This document shows positions 48,814 to 57,115 of a stretch of 64,000 nucleotides of DNA, piece after piece. Every line of letters begins with the position of its first letter. The stretch's first letter is position 1. The stretch covers positions 1 to 64,000 of the forward strand of contig JAIKWU010000036.1 in assembly GCA_024684455.1 (NCBI GenBank), given 5' to 3'. The position numbers were made by a program, and so were the translations under genes. The DNA comes from Bacteroidaceae bacterium (GTDB lineage: Bacteria; Bacteroidota; Bacteroidia; Bacteroidales; Bacteroidaceae). The notes beneath the pieces were generated by a model that saw nothing but the letters and a program-made list of their open reading frames with translations, was not told the DNA's origin and searched no databases.

Positions 48814-49926
48814 ATGATTACTGCAGACCAACTGAAAGACATCCGCGAACGTACTGAAGCCCTGTACCGCTACCTCAACATCGAGCAGAAACTGGTGGAG
48901 GTGGAGGAAGAGGAACTGCGCACACAGGCACCAGGCTTCTGGGACGACGCCAAGGCAGCCGAAGTGCAGATGAAGAAAGTGAAGGACATCCGCAAATGGA
49001 TCGACGGCTACAACGAAGTGAAAAGCGCATACGACGAACTGGAACTGGCGTTCGAGTATTACAAGGAGGAACTCGTAACGGAAGAGGAAGTGGACCGTGA
49101 CTACGCGACTGCCATCTCGCTCATCGAGGACCTCGAACTGAAAAACATGCTGCGCGACGAGGCTGACTCGATGGACGCCGTGCTGAAGATTAACTCTGGC
49201 GCAGGCGGTACCGAATCGCAGGACTGGGCGCAGATGCTCATGCGCATGTACCAGCGATGGGCTGAGGCACACAAGTATAAAGTCACCGTCGTCAATTACC
49301 AGGACGGCGACGAAGCCGGCATTAAGACCGTCACCATGGAAATCGAAGGCGACCAGGCCTACGGCTTCCTCAAAGGAGAAAGCGGTGTACACCGTCTCGT
49401 GCGCGTCAGTCCGTACAACGCTCAGGGTAAGCGCATGACATCGTTTGCAAGCGTATTTGTCACACCGCTCGTGGACGATTCCATCGAGATTGTCGTCGAT
49501 AAGAGCAAACTGTCGTGGGACACATTCCGCTCCAGCGGAGCCGGCGGTCAGAACGTAAACAAGGTGGAGACAGGCGTTCGACTGCGCTACCAGTACGTTG
49601 ATCCCGACACCGGCGAGGAAGAAGAAATCCTCATCGAGAACACCGAGACGCGCAAGCAGCAGGAAAACCGCGAAAATGCCCTGCGCCTGCTGCGTTCGCA
49701 ACTCTACGACCGCGCGATGAAGAAGCGCATGGCCGAACAGGAGAAAATTGAGGCAGGAAAGAAGAAGATTGAGTGGGGCTCGCAAATCCGCTCCTACGTC
49801 TTCGACGACCGTCGCGTCAAGGATCACCGCACCAACTACCAGACCTCAGACGTCACCGGCGTCATGGACGGCAAACTTGACGACTTCATCAAAGCCTACC
49901 TGATGGAATTCGCGGGTAAAGAATAA
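48814..49926 (+). CDS. prfB: Peptide chain release factor 2
   Basis: A 370-aa class I release factor. The catalytic GGQ is in SSGAGGQNVNKVETGVRLRY, and the stop-codon recognition tripeptide region reads VRVSPYNAQGKRMTSF, that is SPY at the place of the canonical SPF of RF2. The reading frame is continuous from the ATG: at the place of the programmed +1 frameshift (CTT TGA C in E. coli) the sequence is TACCTCAACATC, with no in-frame UGA, so autoregulation by frameshifting is absent. Full length is normal. Confidence 0.96.
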   Translation: MITADQLKDIRERTEALYRYLNIEQKLVEVEEEELRTQAPGFWDDAKAAEVQMKKVKDIRKWIDGYNEVKSAYDELELAFEYYKEELVTEEEVDRDYATAISLIEDLELKNMLRDEADSMDAVLKINSGAGGTESQDWAQMLMRMYQRWAEAHKYKVTVVNYQDGDEAGIKTVTMEIEGDQAYGFLKGESGVHRLVRVSPYNAQGKRMTSFASVFVTPLVDDSIEIVVDKSKLSWDTFRSSGAGGQNVNKVETGVRLRYQYVDPDTGEEEEILIENTETRKQQENRENALRLLRSQLYDRAMKKRMAEQEKIEAGKKKIEWGSQIRSYVFDDRRVKDHRTNYQTSDVTGVMDGKLDDFIKAYLMEFAGKE

Positions 49927-49930
49927 TTAA

Positions 49931-50061
49931 GGAGGACTCTCCCCCGACCCCTCCCTGTGAGGGAGGGGAGCAGTCAGAAAAAATATCAATCAATATGGAA
50001 AGACAAGGGCAAACAGTAACCTCTCCCCTCCCTCATAGTGAGGGGTCTGAGGAGAGACTCC
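49931..50061. repeat. Paired GC-rich palindromic element spanning the CYTH gene start
   Basis: Arms at 49931-49970 and 50021-50061 are inverted copies of a CTCTCCCCCGACCCCTCCC-type sequence, each with an inner palindrome (CCCTCCCTGTGAGGGAGGG type). The 50-bp spacer contains the CYTH start codon, and the right arm encodes its residues 9-22. Confidence 0.75.
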
Positions 50062-50552
50062 ATTTTGAGATTGAACGCAAATTTATTGTGACGGGTGAGT
50101 GGAAGCATCTGGCCACGAGCAAGACGCACATTGAACAGGGGTATTTCGAGACTGCACCTGGACGGACGGTGCGCATCCGCATCCGCGACGACAAGGCCTA
50201 CTTGACCATCAAGGGACCATCGAACAAGGATGGGCTGGCACGTTATGAGTTCGAGACCGAGATACCGTTCGACGACGGAAAAAAACTGATGGAACTGTGC
50301 CGTCCAGGCCGCATCGACAAGACACGCTGGCTCGTGCCCGACGGACAGCACACCATCGAGGTTGACGAGTTTCACGGCGACAACGATGGGCTGGTCATGG
50401 CGGAAATCGAACTGGGCAGCGAGAACGAGGATTTTGTGAAGCCAACGTTCCTGGGCCGCGAAGTGACGGGCGACCGTCGCTTCTACAACAAACACCTCAT
50501 GAGTTATCCCTACATCATCTGGGGACGGCAGTTCGAAGCAGAAAACTCATAA
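49995..50552 (+). CDS. CYTH domain phosphatase/cyclase-like protein
   Basis: A 185-aa CYTH protein. The signature EIERKF (ExExK) is at residues 25-30, unusually far from the start; the first 23 residues (MERQGQTVTSPLPHSEGSEER) come from a palindromic repeat. The remaining family residues follow as charged strands: TVRIRIRDDKAYLTIKGPS, YEFETEIPF, RWLV (in TRWLVPDGQHTIEVDEF) and MAEIELGSE. CYTH enzymes hydrolyse triphosphates such as thiamine triphosphate or tripolyphosphate; the substrate is unknown here. It follows prfB by about 70 bp without an obvious own promoter. Confidence 0.88.
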   Translation: MERQGQTVTSPLPHSEGSEERLHFEIERKFIVTGEWKHLATSKTHIEQGYFETAPGRTVRIRIRDDKAYLTIKGPSNKDGLARYEFETEIPFDDGKKLMELCRPGRIDKTRWLVPDGQHTIEVDEFHGDNDGLVMAEIELGSENEDFVKPTFLGREVTGDRRFYNKHLMSYPYIIWGRQFEAENS

Positions 50553-50562
50553 TACGTTCCCG

Positions 50563-50973
50563 CTATCTACGACATAAACGCTTCCACAGTGCTCGTGCAT
50601 TGGGCCGTACAAGCCACAGACCTACAGGCAGTGCGATGAGCGTGCCCACGGTGTCGGCATAGAAGTCGAGCCATTCGCCCGAACGACACGTCGTCAGGTA
50701 AGCCTGCCAAAGTTCGAGGCAGCCACCGAGCATGATGGGATAGACCACTGCCCAGGTGAACACAGCAAAGGTCAGCCGCTGGTCCTCGCGATGGCGGTAC
50801 CAGTCGAACCACACGGCCAGCGCCACGAAGGCATACATCAGCATGTGTACCCACTTGTCGAACAGGGGGACGTCTTCCACTTGGGGCACTTCGGGAATGG
50901 GCACTACAGACAGCACAAACACACTCACAGAGGTCAGAATTGACCAAAAAAAGTTTCGAAAAGTACGTTTCAT
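50563..50973 (-). CDS. VanZ family membrane protein
   Basis: A 136-aa protein with four hydrophobic segments: FFWSILTSVSVFVLSVVPIP, FDKWVHMLMYAFVALAVWF, LTFAVFTWAVVYPIMLGGCLELWQ and DTVGTLIALPVGLWLV. The motif pattern FDKWVHMLMYAF...GCLELWQAYLT...EWLDFYADTVGTL is that of VanZ/YxeA-like small membrane proteins. The biochemical role is unknown; members affect teicoplanin resistance in some bacteria. It starts from a promoter that forms an inverted repeat with the divergent symporter promoter. Confidence 0.88.
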   Translation of the reverse strand: MKRTFRNFFWSILTSVSVFVLSVVPIPEVPQVEDVPLFDKWVHMLMYAFVALAVWFDWYRHREDQRLTFAVFTWAVVYPIMLGGCLELWQAYLTTCRSGEWLDFYADTVGTLIALPVGLWLVRPNARALWKRLCRR

Positions 50974-50995
50974 CTCGGTTTTACTTACAATCTTA

Positions 50996-51029
50996 CTGCA
51001 AAGTTACAGAAATTATTGTAACTTTGCAG
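50996..51029. promoter_or_regulatory. Symmetric divergent promoter pair (VanZ / NSS symporter)
   Basis: CTGCAAAGTTACA and TGTAACTTTGCAG form a perfect 13-bp inverted repeat with an 8-bp centre. Each arm contains a -7 box TAACTTTG facing its own gene (50999-51006 minus; 51019-51026 plus). The symporter ATG at 51031 is 4 bp after its box. Confidence 0.75.
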
Positions 51030-51030
51030 C

Positions 51031-52398
51031 ATGAAACGTGAAAATTTCGGCAGCAAACTCGGTGCGATACTGGCAGCAGCAGGCTCGGCCGTAGGGCTTG
51101 GCAACATCTGGCGATTCCCCATCGAGACAGGTCGCAACGGTGGCGCTGCCTTCATCTTGGTTTATATCGCCTGCATCATCCTGCTGGGAATGCCTATTAT
51201 GATGAGCGAATTTCTCATCGGCCGTCACACCCAGTCGAACACCGCACGTGCCTATCAGAAACTCGCGCCTGGCACACCATGGAAATGGGTAGGACGCCTC
51301 GGTGTGTTCACAGGCTTTTTCATTCTCAGTTACTACGCCGTCGTGGCAGGCTGGACCATCGAGTATGCTGTGCTCGCCGTGAGCAACCAGTTTCAGGGGA
51401 TGACCACTAAGGCAGAGTTTGAGCAAGTCTTCACCAACTTCTCAAGCGACCCTCTTTGGCCCATCGTGTGGCTCATTGTCTTCATCCTGCTCACACACTT
51501 CATCATCGTGCGCGGTGTAGCACGCGGCATCGAACGGTGGTCGAAAGTACTGATGCCCATGCTGTTTATCATCATCGCCGTACTGGTGGTGTGCTCCGTC
51601 AGTATGCCTGGTGCGTCGAGCGGCGTGCAGTTCCTGCTCCAGCCAGACTTCTCCAAAGTGAACAGCCACGTCGTGCTCAGTGCCATGGGACAGGCGTTCT
51701 ACTCACTCTCGCTCGGCATGGGTTGTCTGTGTACTTACGCCTCCTATTTCGACCGCAAGACCAACCTTTCCAAGACAACGCTGCAAGTCTGTGTCATCGA
51801 CACCATGATTGCACTCATGGCAGGCTTCATCATCTTCCCTGCCGCTGCCGCTGCCAACTATGGGCTCACGCCACAGGACATCGGCCCGTCGCTCATCTTC
51901 ATCACCCTGCCCAATGTGTTCCAGCAGGCGTTCGGCAGTATACCCGTGCTGGCATACGTGTTCAGTGTCATGTTCTACCTGCTGCTCATCGTCGCAGCGC
52001 TCACCAGCACGATTTCCATGCATGAGGTGGTGACGAGTTACATGGCCGAAGAGTTTCACCTGAAGCGCAACCGCTCGGCCCTGATTGAGACATGCCTGAG
52101 CATCTTCCTTGGCATCTTCTGCGCACTGTCGTTCGGCTGTCTGAGCGATGTAAAACTGTTCGACATGACCATCTTCGACATCTTCGACTGGACGGCCTCC
52201 AACATCTGCCTGCCTGTAGGCGGCATGTTCATCGCCATCTTCACAGGCTGGTATCTGGACAAACAACTTTTCCGCGACGAAGTGACCAACGGAGGCACCG
52301 TCCACGCACCCTATTTCAAGGCACTCATCTTCGTGCTCCGTTACATCACGCCACTTGCCATCCTTGCCATCATCCTCGGCAATTTCGGTCTGTTCTAA
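51031..52398 (+). CDS. Neurotransmitter:sodium symporter family transporter
   Basis: A 455-aa LeuT-fold protein with about eleven hydrophobic segments. The sodium and substrate site region of TM1 reads GSAVGLGNIWRFPIETGRNGGAAFILVY. TM6 and TM8 regions are also recognisable (ALSQAFYSLSLGMG-like AMGQAFYSLSLGMGCLCTYASYF). It imports an amino acid or related compound with Na+; the substrate is unknown. The start codon lies just behind the -7 box, implying a leaderless or nearly leaderless mRNA. Its stop is 5 bp from the convergent rodA stop. Confidence 0.92.
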   Translation: MKRENFGSKLGAILAAAGSAVGLGNIWRFPIETGRNGGAAFILVYIACIILLGMPIMMSEFLIGRHTQSNTARAYQKLAPGTPWKWVGRLGVFTGFFILSYYAVVAGWTIEYAVLAVSNQFQGMTTKAEFEQVFTNFSSDPLWPIVWLIVFILLTHFIIVRGVARGIERWSKVLMPMLFIIIAVLVVCSVSMPGASSGVQFLLQPDFSKVNSHVVLSAMGQAFYSLSLGMGCLCTYASYFDRKTNLSKTTLQVCVIDTMIALMAGFIIFPAAAAANYGLTPQDIGPSLIFITLPNVFQQAFGSIPVLAYVFSVMFYLLLIVAALTSTISMHEVVTSYMAEEFHLKRNRSALIETCLSIFLGIFCALSFGCLSDVKLFDMTIFDIFDWTASNICLPVGGMFIAIFTGWYLDKQLFRDEVTNGGTVHAPYFKALIFVLRYITPLAILAIILGNFGLF

Positions 52399-52403
52399 AA
52401 ACT

Positions 52404-53870
52404 TTATTGTCTTTTTAAGTTACGCTCGGCATCCATTCTCAAGAAGATAAATAGGAGAATGGTGAAGCCCCATAGCGAACTGCCACCGTAGGAGAAGAAC
52501 GGCAACGGGATGCCGATGACAGGCGTCAATCCCAGCACCATGCCGACGTTGATGAACAGGTGGAACAGGAAAATGCACGAGACGCTGTAGCCATAGACAC
52601 GGCCCAGTGTGTCGGGTTGTCGTTCGGAGAGTTTCAACAGACGAAGTATGAAGATGAGGTAGCAGACAAGCACACCTGTCGCCCCGACAAAGCCCTCTTC
52701 CTCGCCGACCGTACAGAAGATGAAGTCGGTGTTCTGTTCCGGTACATATTTAAGTTTCGTCTGTGTACCATTCAGGAACCCCTTGCCAGTAACACCGCCA
52801 GAGCCGATGGCAATCTTCGCCTGATTGACGTTATAGCCCGCGCCTCGCAAGTCATCGCGCTTACCCAGCAGCACCTCGATGCGCACACGCTGGTGGTCGT
52901 CAAGATGTTCCAGTATCGTGTCGCAGACATAGAACATCGATGCGGAAAACAGCGCAAACACAGCGATAAGGGCATGTCGCCACGACTGACGTTGGATGGA
53001 AAGCCATATCAAGAATCCAGCCTGCAGCACCACAATGCCCAGCAGAATCCAGCACAAGTTGAACGGTATGACAAACTTTGAGAAAAGGAAGGCAAGCAGA
53101 CTGAGACCGACGCCTCCATACAGCATGATGCGTGTGTCATGCCAGCGGTTGCCATACACCTGCGTCATCGCCGTCGTGAATAATTGCGCCAGCAGCAAAA
53201 CCGCAAATTCGCCGATGACGACGGGCATATTCTCAATCATGACATCGCCGTAGCGCACTCCCACCACGAAATATACCACGGCGGCAAAGGCTGTAAACAG
53301 CAGGCTGCCTGTCATTCCCTCGCGGTAGAGCACGAGGAAGAACGTCAGATAAACCAGCGCTGTCCCCGTTTCCTTCTGTAGCACAATGAGCAGCATCGGA
53401 ACGATGAAGAACGCGCAAGTCGCAATAAAATTCTTAGGTTTGCTCAGATAGAATCCGTAGCGGCTCATAAACTTTCCCATCGCCAGCGCAACGGTAAACT
53501 TCGCAAACTCGGCCGGCTGCAGTTTGATGCCCGCACCTAGCGGAATCCACGAGTGGGAACCCTTCGTGTCTGGAGCAATGAAAATCGTGACAACGAGCAA
53601 GAGCATCATCGCCACATAAAGGAAATAGGCTGAAATCTCATAGAAACGCTTCTCGACAAAGAGCAATATCACCGCCAAAAACACACTCGAGCCAATCCAC
53701 ACCAGTTGTTTGCCTGAGAACTCCTCGAAACTGAACAGGTCAGGATTCTCAAAACTGTAACTCGCGCCACACACAGAGAACCAACCCCACACGAGCAGCA
53801 CGAGGTAGAACACGATGGTGACCCAATCGAGCGAGAGAAAGATTCCTTTGTTGTTACTTCCTGTTTCCAT
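52404..53870 (-). CDS. rodA: Rod-shape determining peptidoglycan polymerase RodA
   Basis: The ATG at 53870 (METGSNNKG) gives 488 aa; the track start lies within mrdA. It is a SEDS polymerase with ten or so membrane segments. Conserved features are IPLGAGIKLQPAEFAKFTVALAMGKF, the long periplasmic loop with IAIGSGGVTGKGFLNGTQTKLKYVPEQNTDFIFCTVGEEEGF, and the C-terminal IGIPLPFFSYGGSSLWGF. It is longer than E. coli RodA because of an extra central region (LHFRQSW-like HLDDHQRVRIEVLL part). It works with PBP2 (MrdA), whose gene overlaps it by 17 bp. Confidence 0.95.
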   Translation of the reverse strand: METGSNNKGIFLSLDWVTIVFYLVLLVWGWFSVCGASYSFENPDLFSFEEFSGKQLVWIGSSVFLAVILLFVEKRFYEISAYFLYVAMMLLLVVTIFIAPDTKGSHSWIPLGAGIKLQPAEFAKFTVALAMGKFMSRYGFYLSKPKNFIATCAFFIVPMLLIVLQKETGTALVYLTFFLVLYREGMTGSLLFTAFAAVVYFVVGVRYGDVMIENMPVVIGEFAVLLLAQLFTTAMTQVYGNRWHDTRIMLYGGVGLSLLAFLFSKFVIPFNLCWILLGIVVLQAGFLIWLSIQRQSWRHALIAVFALFSASMFYVCDTILEHLDDHQRVRIEVLLGKRDDLRGAGYNVNQAKIAIGSGGVTGKGFLNGTQTKLKYVPEQNTDFIFCTVGEEEGFVGATGVLVCYLIFILRLLKLSERQPDTLGRVYGYSVSCIFLFHLFINVGMVLGLTPVIGIPLPFFSYGGSSLWGFTILLFIFLRMDAERNLKRQ

Positions 53871-55719
53871 AAGAGATGTGGCGGTTTTGGAATGCGGTAG
53901 CCTTGGCTTCGCTGGCTGGTGAGAGATGTCCGTTGATATACTGCTCAATCATCAGTGCACCGATGGGTACGCCGAAGGTGGCGCCCCACTTGCCATTCTC
54001 GACATAGACACAGATGGCTATCTGCGGGTCATCCTTCGGTGCGAATCCCATGAAGGCACTGTGGTCCTGTCCATGGGGGTTCTGTGCAGTGCCGGTCTTT
54101 CCGCAGGTCTCGAACCAGGGATTATTGGCACCCTTACACGTACCGCCGAGGACAGCCTTACGCATTCCATCGACGACGTATTCATAATACTCGGGACTTA
54201 CTTTCGTTGTATGCTTGACAAGTAGGCTGTCGGCGAGACTGCCGCCCTTAACTTCCTTCACGACGTGGGGGGTGATGTAGTAGCCTCTGTTGGCTATCGT
54301 CGCACTGAGATTGGCGATCTGCAGGGGTGTGAGCAGCACTTCACCCTGCCCGATGGAGATGGAGATGACGGAGATGGCATTCCAGTTAGGCTTGTTGTTC
54401 TTCTTGTCGAAGTGTGCCTTGTCGTAGTAGGGTGCATTGGGGATGAGTCCGCGCAATTCGCTGGGCAGGTCGATGCCGAGTTTGTAACCAAAGCCCATCG
54501 AGACCATGTAGTCTTTCCATGTGGTCAGGGCGTCCTGTATGGTCTTGTACTTGGTGCGGTTGTTGAGCATGTGGTAGAGTCCCCAGCCAAAGTAGCCGTT
54601 GCAGGAGGTGGCAATGGCTGGGATGAGGGGCAGGGGTGCAGGGTGTCCGTGGCAGCCCATCTTGAAGCCGCTGACTCGGAATCCGCGTGCACAGGGATAG
54701 GCGGTCTGGGGAGTGATGATGCCTTCTTGCAAGAAAGTAAGGGCTTGCGAGGGCTTGAACGTGGAGCCTGGCGGATAGGTGCCCATGACAGCGCGGTTGA
54801 GCAGAGGCTTCAAGGGGTCTTTTCCCATTTCTATCATCTGTTTGCCACGCTCTTTGCCTTCGAGAAGACGAGGGTCATAGGTGGGCGACGACACCATACA
54901 GAGCACTTCGCCCGTCTTCGGTTCGATGGCGACGATGGCCCCGAGTTTTCCCTCCATCAGCCGCTCTCCCAGTGCCTGCAGGTCAAGGTCGATGCTGAGC
55001 GTGAGGTCGCGTCCTGGCACAGGTTTGCGATCGCGCTGTCCGTTCTTGTAATGGCCCTGAATGCGTCCGCGGGCATCGCGGAGCAAGACTTCAACTCCTT
55101 TCACGCCACGAAGGTCTGTTTCGTAACTACGCTCCACGCCTTGCTTACCGATGTAGTCGCCCGACTGGTAGTAGGGGTCGTTATCAACGTCGAATTGCGA
55201 CACTTCGGCTACGTCGCCAAGGACATGTGCCAAATAGGGATAAGTATATTTGCGAACGGTGCGCCGACGGATGTAGAAGCCTCTGTAGCGGAACATTTTC
55301 TCTTGCAGCACAGAGTAGTCGGCAGCAGGCATCTGTGTCATAAACACCTGCTGGGTGTAAGAGGAATAGCCAGGATTCTTGTTGAGGTCACGGATTTGAG
55401 CGAGACGTTGCTCAAACCAGTCGGGTGTGATGCCCAGTGTGCGACAGAAGTCCAGTGTGTCCAGCCCATCGAGTTCGTTCGTCACGACCATCAGGTCGTA
55501 GGCCGGCTGGTTATAGACGAGCATCTTGCCGTTGCGGTCATAGATGGTGCCGCGCGACGGATAGAGCACATTGTTATAGAAGGCATTGTTGTCGGCACTT
55601 TCCTTGTAGTCGGCACTCATCAACTGCAAAAAGGCGAGGCGGGCTACATAGGCCACGACAATGATGACGGCAATGCTGCTCAGTACGTAACGTCTGTTTT
55701 CAAGAATGTTGTTGCTCAC
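53854..55719 (-). CDS. mrdA: Penicillin-binding protein 2 (peptidoglycan D,D-transpeptidase)
   Basis: A GTG start at 55719 (VSNNILENRRYVLSS) gives 621 aa and a single N-terminal membrane helix directly after; the track ATG at 55764 adds 15 Cys/Pro-rich residues and overlaps mreD further. The transpeptidase site has SxxK in GTYPPGSTFKPSQAL, SxN-type SCN in ATSCNGYFGWG and KTG in CGKTGTAQNPHG. The N-terminal pedestal includes RGTIYDRNGKMLVYNQPAYDL. It crosslinks side-wall peptidoglycan together with RodA. Confidence 0.95.
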   Translation of the reverse strand: MSNNILENRRYVLSSIAVIIVVAYVARLAFLQLMSADYKESADNNAFYNNVLYPSRGTIYDRNGKMLVYNQPAYDLMVVTNELDGLDTLDFCRTLGITPDWFEQRLAQIRDLNKNPGYSSYTQQVFMTQMPAADYSVLQEKMFRYRGFYIRRRTVRKYTYPYLAHVLGDVAEVSQFDVDNDPYYQSGDYIGKQGVERSYETDLRGVKGVEVLLRDARGRIQGHYKNGQRDRKPVPGRDLTLSIDLDLQALGERLMEGKLGAIVAIEPKTGEVLCMVSSPTYDPRLLEGKERGKQMIEMGKDPLKPLLNRAVMGTYPPGSTFKPSQALTFLQEGIITPQTAYPCARGFRVSGFKMGCHGHPAPLPLIPAIATSCNGYFGWGLYHMLNNRTKYKTIQDALTTWKDYMVSMGFGYKLGIDLPSELRGLIPNAPYYDKAHFDKKNNKPNWNAISVISISIGQGEVLLTPLQIANLSATIANRGYYITPHVVKEVKGGSLADSLLVKHTTKVSPEYYEYVVDGMRKAVLGGTCKGANNPWFETCGKTGTAQNPHGQDHSAFMGFAPKDDPQIAICVYVENGKWGATFGVPIGALMIEQYINGHLSPASEAKATAFQNRHISYGNRK

Positions 55720-56230
55720 GGGAAGAACGGATGGAGGAGGACAACAATTGAACGAACACGACAAAGAGGAACGCCATCAACGTGGAGCAGGCCATCGCCA
55801 TGAGGGTCACTGGCCAGTTCTGCAACGTAAAAGCGTCGAGTGCATAGAACACCACGTGGTAGATGAGCATGGTGAGAAAGACATAGAGAAGATAGAGGCG
55901 AGCCCCCATCGTACGCATCGAGGGGAGCAGGTCTTCCGGCGCATCGTTGGGAGCGAAAAGTTTCAGCAGCACGGGTTGCAGCATGGCGAGCATCGTGCCT
56001 GTGGCCATGCCAAGCCCCATCGTGTTGGAGAATACGTCGTAGATGAGTCCACCGACGAACCCCCAAATGAGCAGTTCGACGCGCGACGAACCGCGATGAC
56101 AAGGGATAGTCAGATAGGCCAAGACAACAGGAGTGGCATATCCGAACAGGTGGATATGATTCAGCAGCACCAACTGCACCAGCAAGAGCAGCAACATGCG
56201 CCACAACCGTGTCAATACTGTCGTACTCAT
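55700..56230 (-). CDS. mreD: Rod-shape determining protein MreD
   Basis: A 176-aa membrane protein with about five hydrophobic segments (LLLLLVQLVLLNHIHLFGYATPVVLAYL, LLIWGFVGGLIYDVFSNTMGLGMATGTML, LYLLYVFLTMLIYHVVFYALDAF). The sequence is weakly conserved, as usual in MreD; position between mreC and mrdA supports the call. It overlaps mreC by 4 bp at its start and mrdA by 20 bp at its end, so translation is coupled through the operon. Confidence 0.88.
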   Translation of the reverse strand: MSTTVLTRLWRMLLLLLVQLVLLNHIHLFGYATPVVLAYLTIPCHRGSSRVELLIWGFVGGLIYDVFSNTMGLGMATGTMLAMLQPVLLKLFAPNDAPEDLLPSMRTMGARLYLLYVFLTMLIYHVVFYALDAFTLQNWPVTLMAMACSTLMAFLFVVFVQLLSSSIRSSREQQHS

Positions 56231-57090
56231 TCTTCACTGACCATCATGAGCGAGTCTGCCTTCTGTTCCAGCAGACGCCGTTCGGGTTTTGAATAATTCG
56301 TGATGACAGACACATTGCGCAGAGTCTTGAAATCGACGCTCAATTTCACCGTCAGGCGGTAGGCCATACCGTCAACTGAGTCGCCTATCTTTACGACCTT
56401 GCCCACAGGGATGCCTTCGGGGAAAATGTCCGAAAAGCCGTTTGTCTCAATCCAGTCACCCTTTTTCACCTGAGCATGGCGGGGGATGCCGTTCACATAA
56501 CTGTAGTCGGCATCGCCGCGTTCCCACTGCATCGTCCCAAAATACTCAGAGCCACGCAGACGGCAAGAGGTTTGTGAATGTTGGTTGAGCAGCGGAATCA
56601 CAATACTGTAATGCTGGGAGGTAAGATAGACGATGCCTACGACACCGTTGCTGCTGACGACGCCCATTTCGGGACGCACCCCGTCACGCTCTCCCTTATC
56701 GATGGTCATAAGGTTGTTCGCCTTGTGGAGCGTCATGCTGCAGACCTGGGCCTGCACAAATCGGTAATCGCTCTCGCTCTGTTCTTCGTTGACTGGCAAC
56801 GAGTCAGGCACGACGTTCATCTGCCGCATCTGCTGCTGCAAGTCGTGCAGTTGCTTACGCAGGAGTTCGTTCTCCGTCTCGAGCGCAGCATTTTCCTCAC
56901 CGAGATGGAAGTAGGCTACCACGTTACTGCCCATACGATAGGCTGTGCCTACCACCTCATTGGCCGTCGTGAACACGACGCTGCCCTGATAACTGTTGTA
57001 CCTGACAAGCGAAAGTAGGCTGATGACCTCGAGCACGAGGAACACCAGCCAATACAGATAACGTTGCAGAAACTCTATCAGGTTGCGCAT
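56227..57090 (-). CDS. mreC: Rod-shape determining protein MreC
   Basis: A 287-aa protein with one N-terminal membrane helix (YLYWLVFLVLEVISLLSLV), a coiled-coil segment (about 65-100: NAALETENELLRKQLHDLQQQM) and the periplasmic beta domain with MTIDKGERDGVRPEMGVVSSNGVVGIVY and GDWIETNGFSDIFPEGIPVGKVV, both hallmark MreC blocks. It scaffolds the elongasome with MreB, MreD, PBP2 and RodA. It starts 25 bp after mreB. Confidence 0.95.
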   Translation of the reverse strand: MRNLIEFLQRYLYWLVFLVLEVISLLSLVRYNSYQGSVVFTTANEVVGTAYRMGSNVVAYFHLGEENAALETENELLRKQLHDLQQQMRQMNVVPDSLPVNEEQSESDYRFVQAQVCSMTLHKANNLMTIDKGERDGVRPEMGVVSSNGVVGIVYLTSQHYSIVIPLLNQHSQTSCRLRGSEYFGTMQWERGDADYSYVNGIPRHAQVKKGDWIETNGFSDIFPEGIPVGKVVKIGDSVDGMAYRLTVKLSVDFKTLRNVSVITNYSKPERRLLEQKADSLMMVSEE

Positions 57091-57115
57091 CAGTGATAGT
57101 TTTCCATCAAGAATC

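Noticed and set aside
54265-55803. 512-aa plus-strand ORF
   Set aside because: Antisense to mrdA, which has all transpeptidase motifs.
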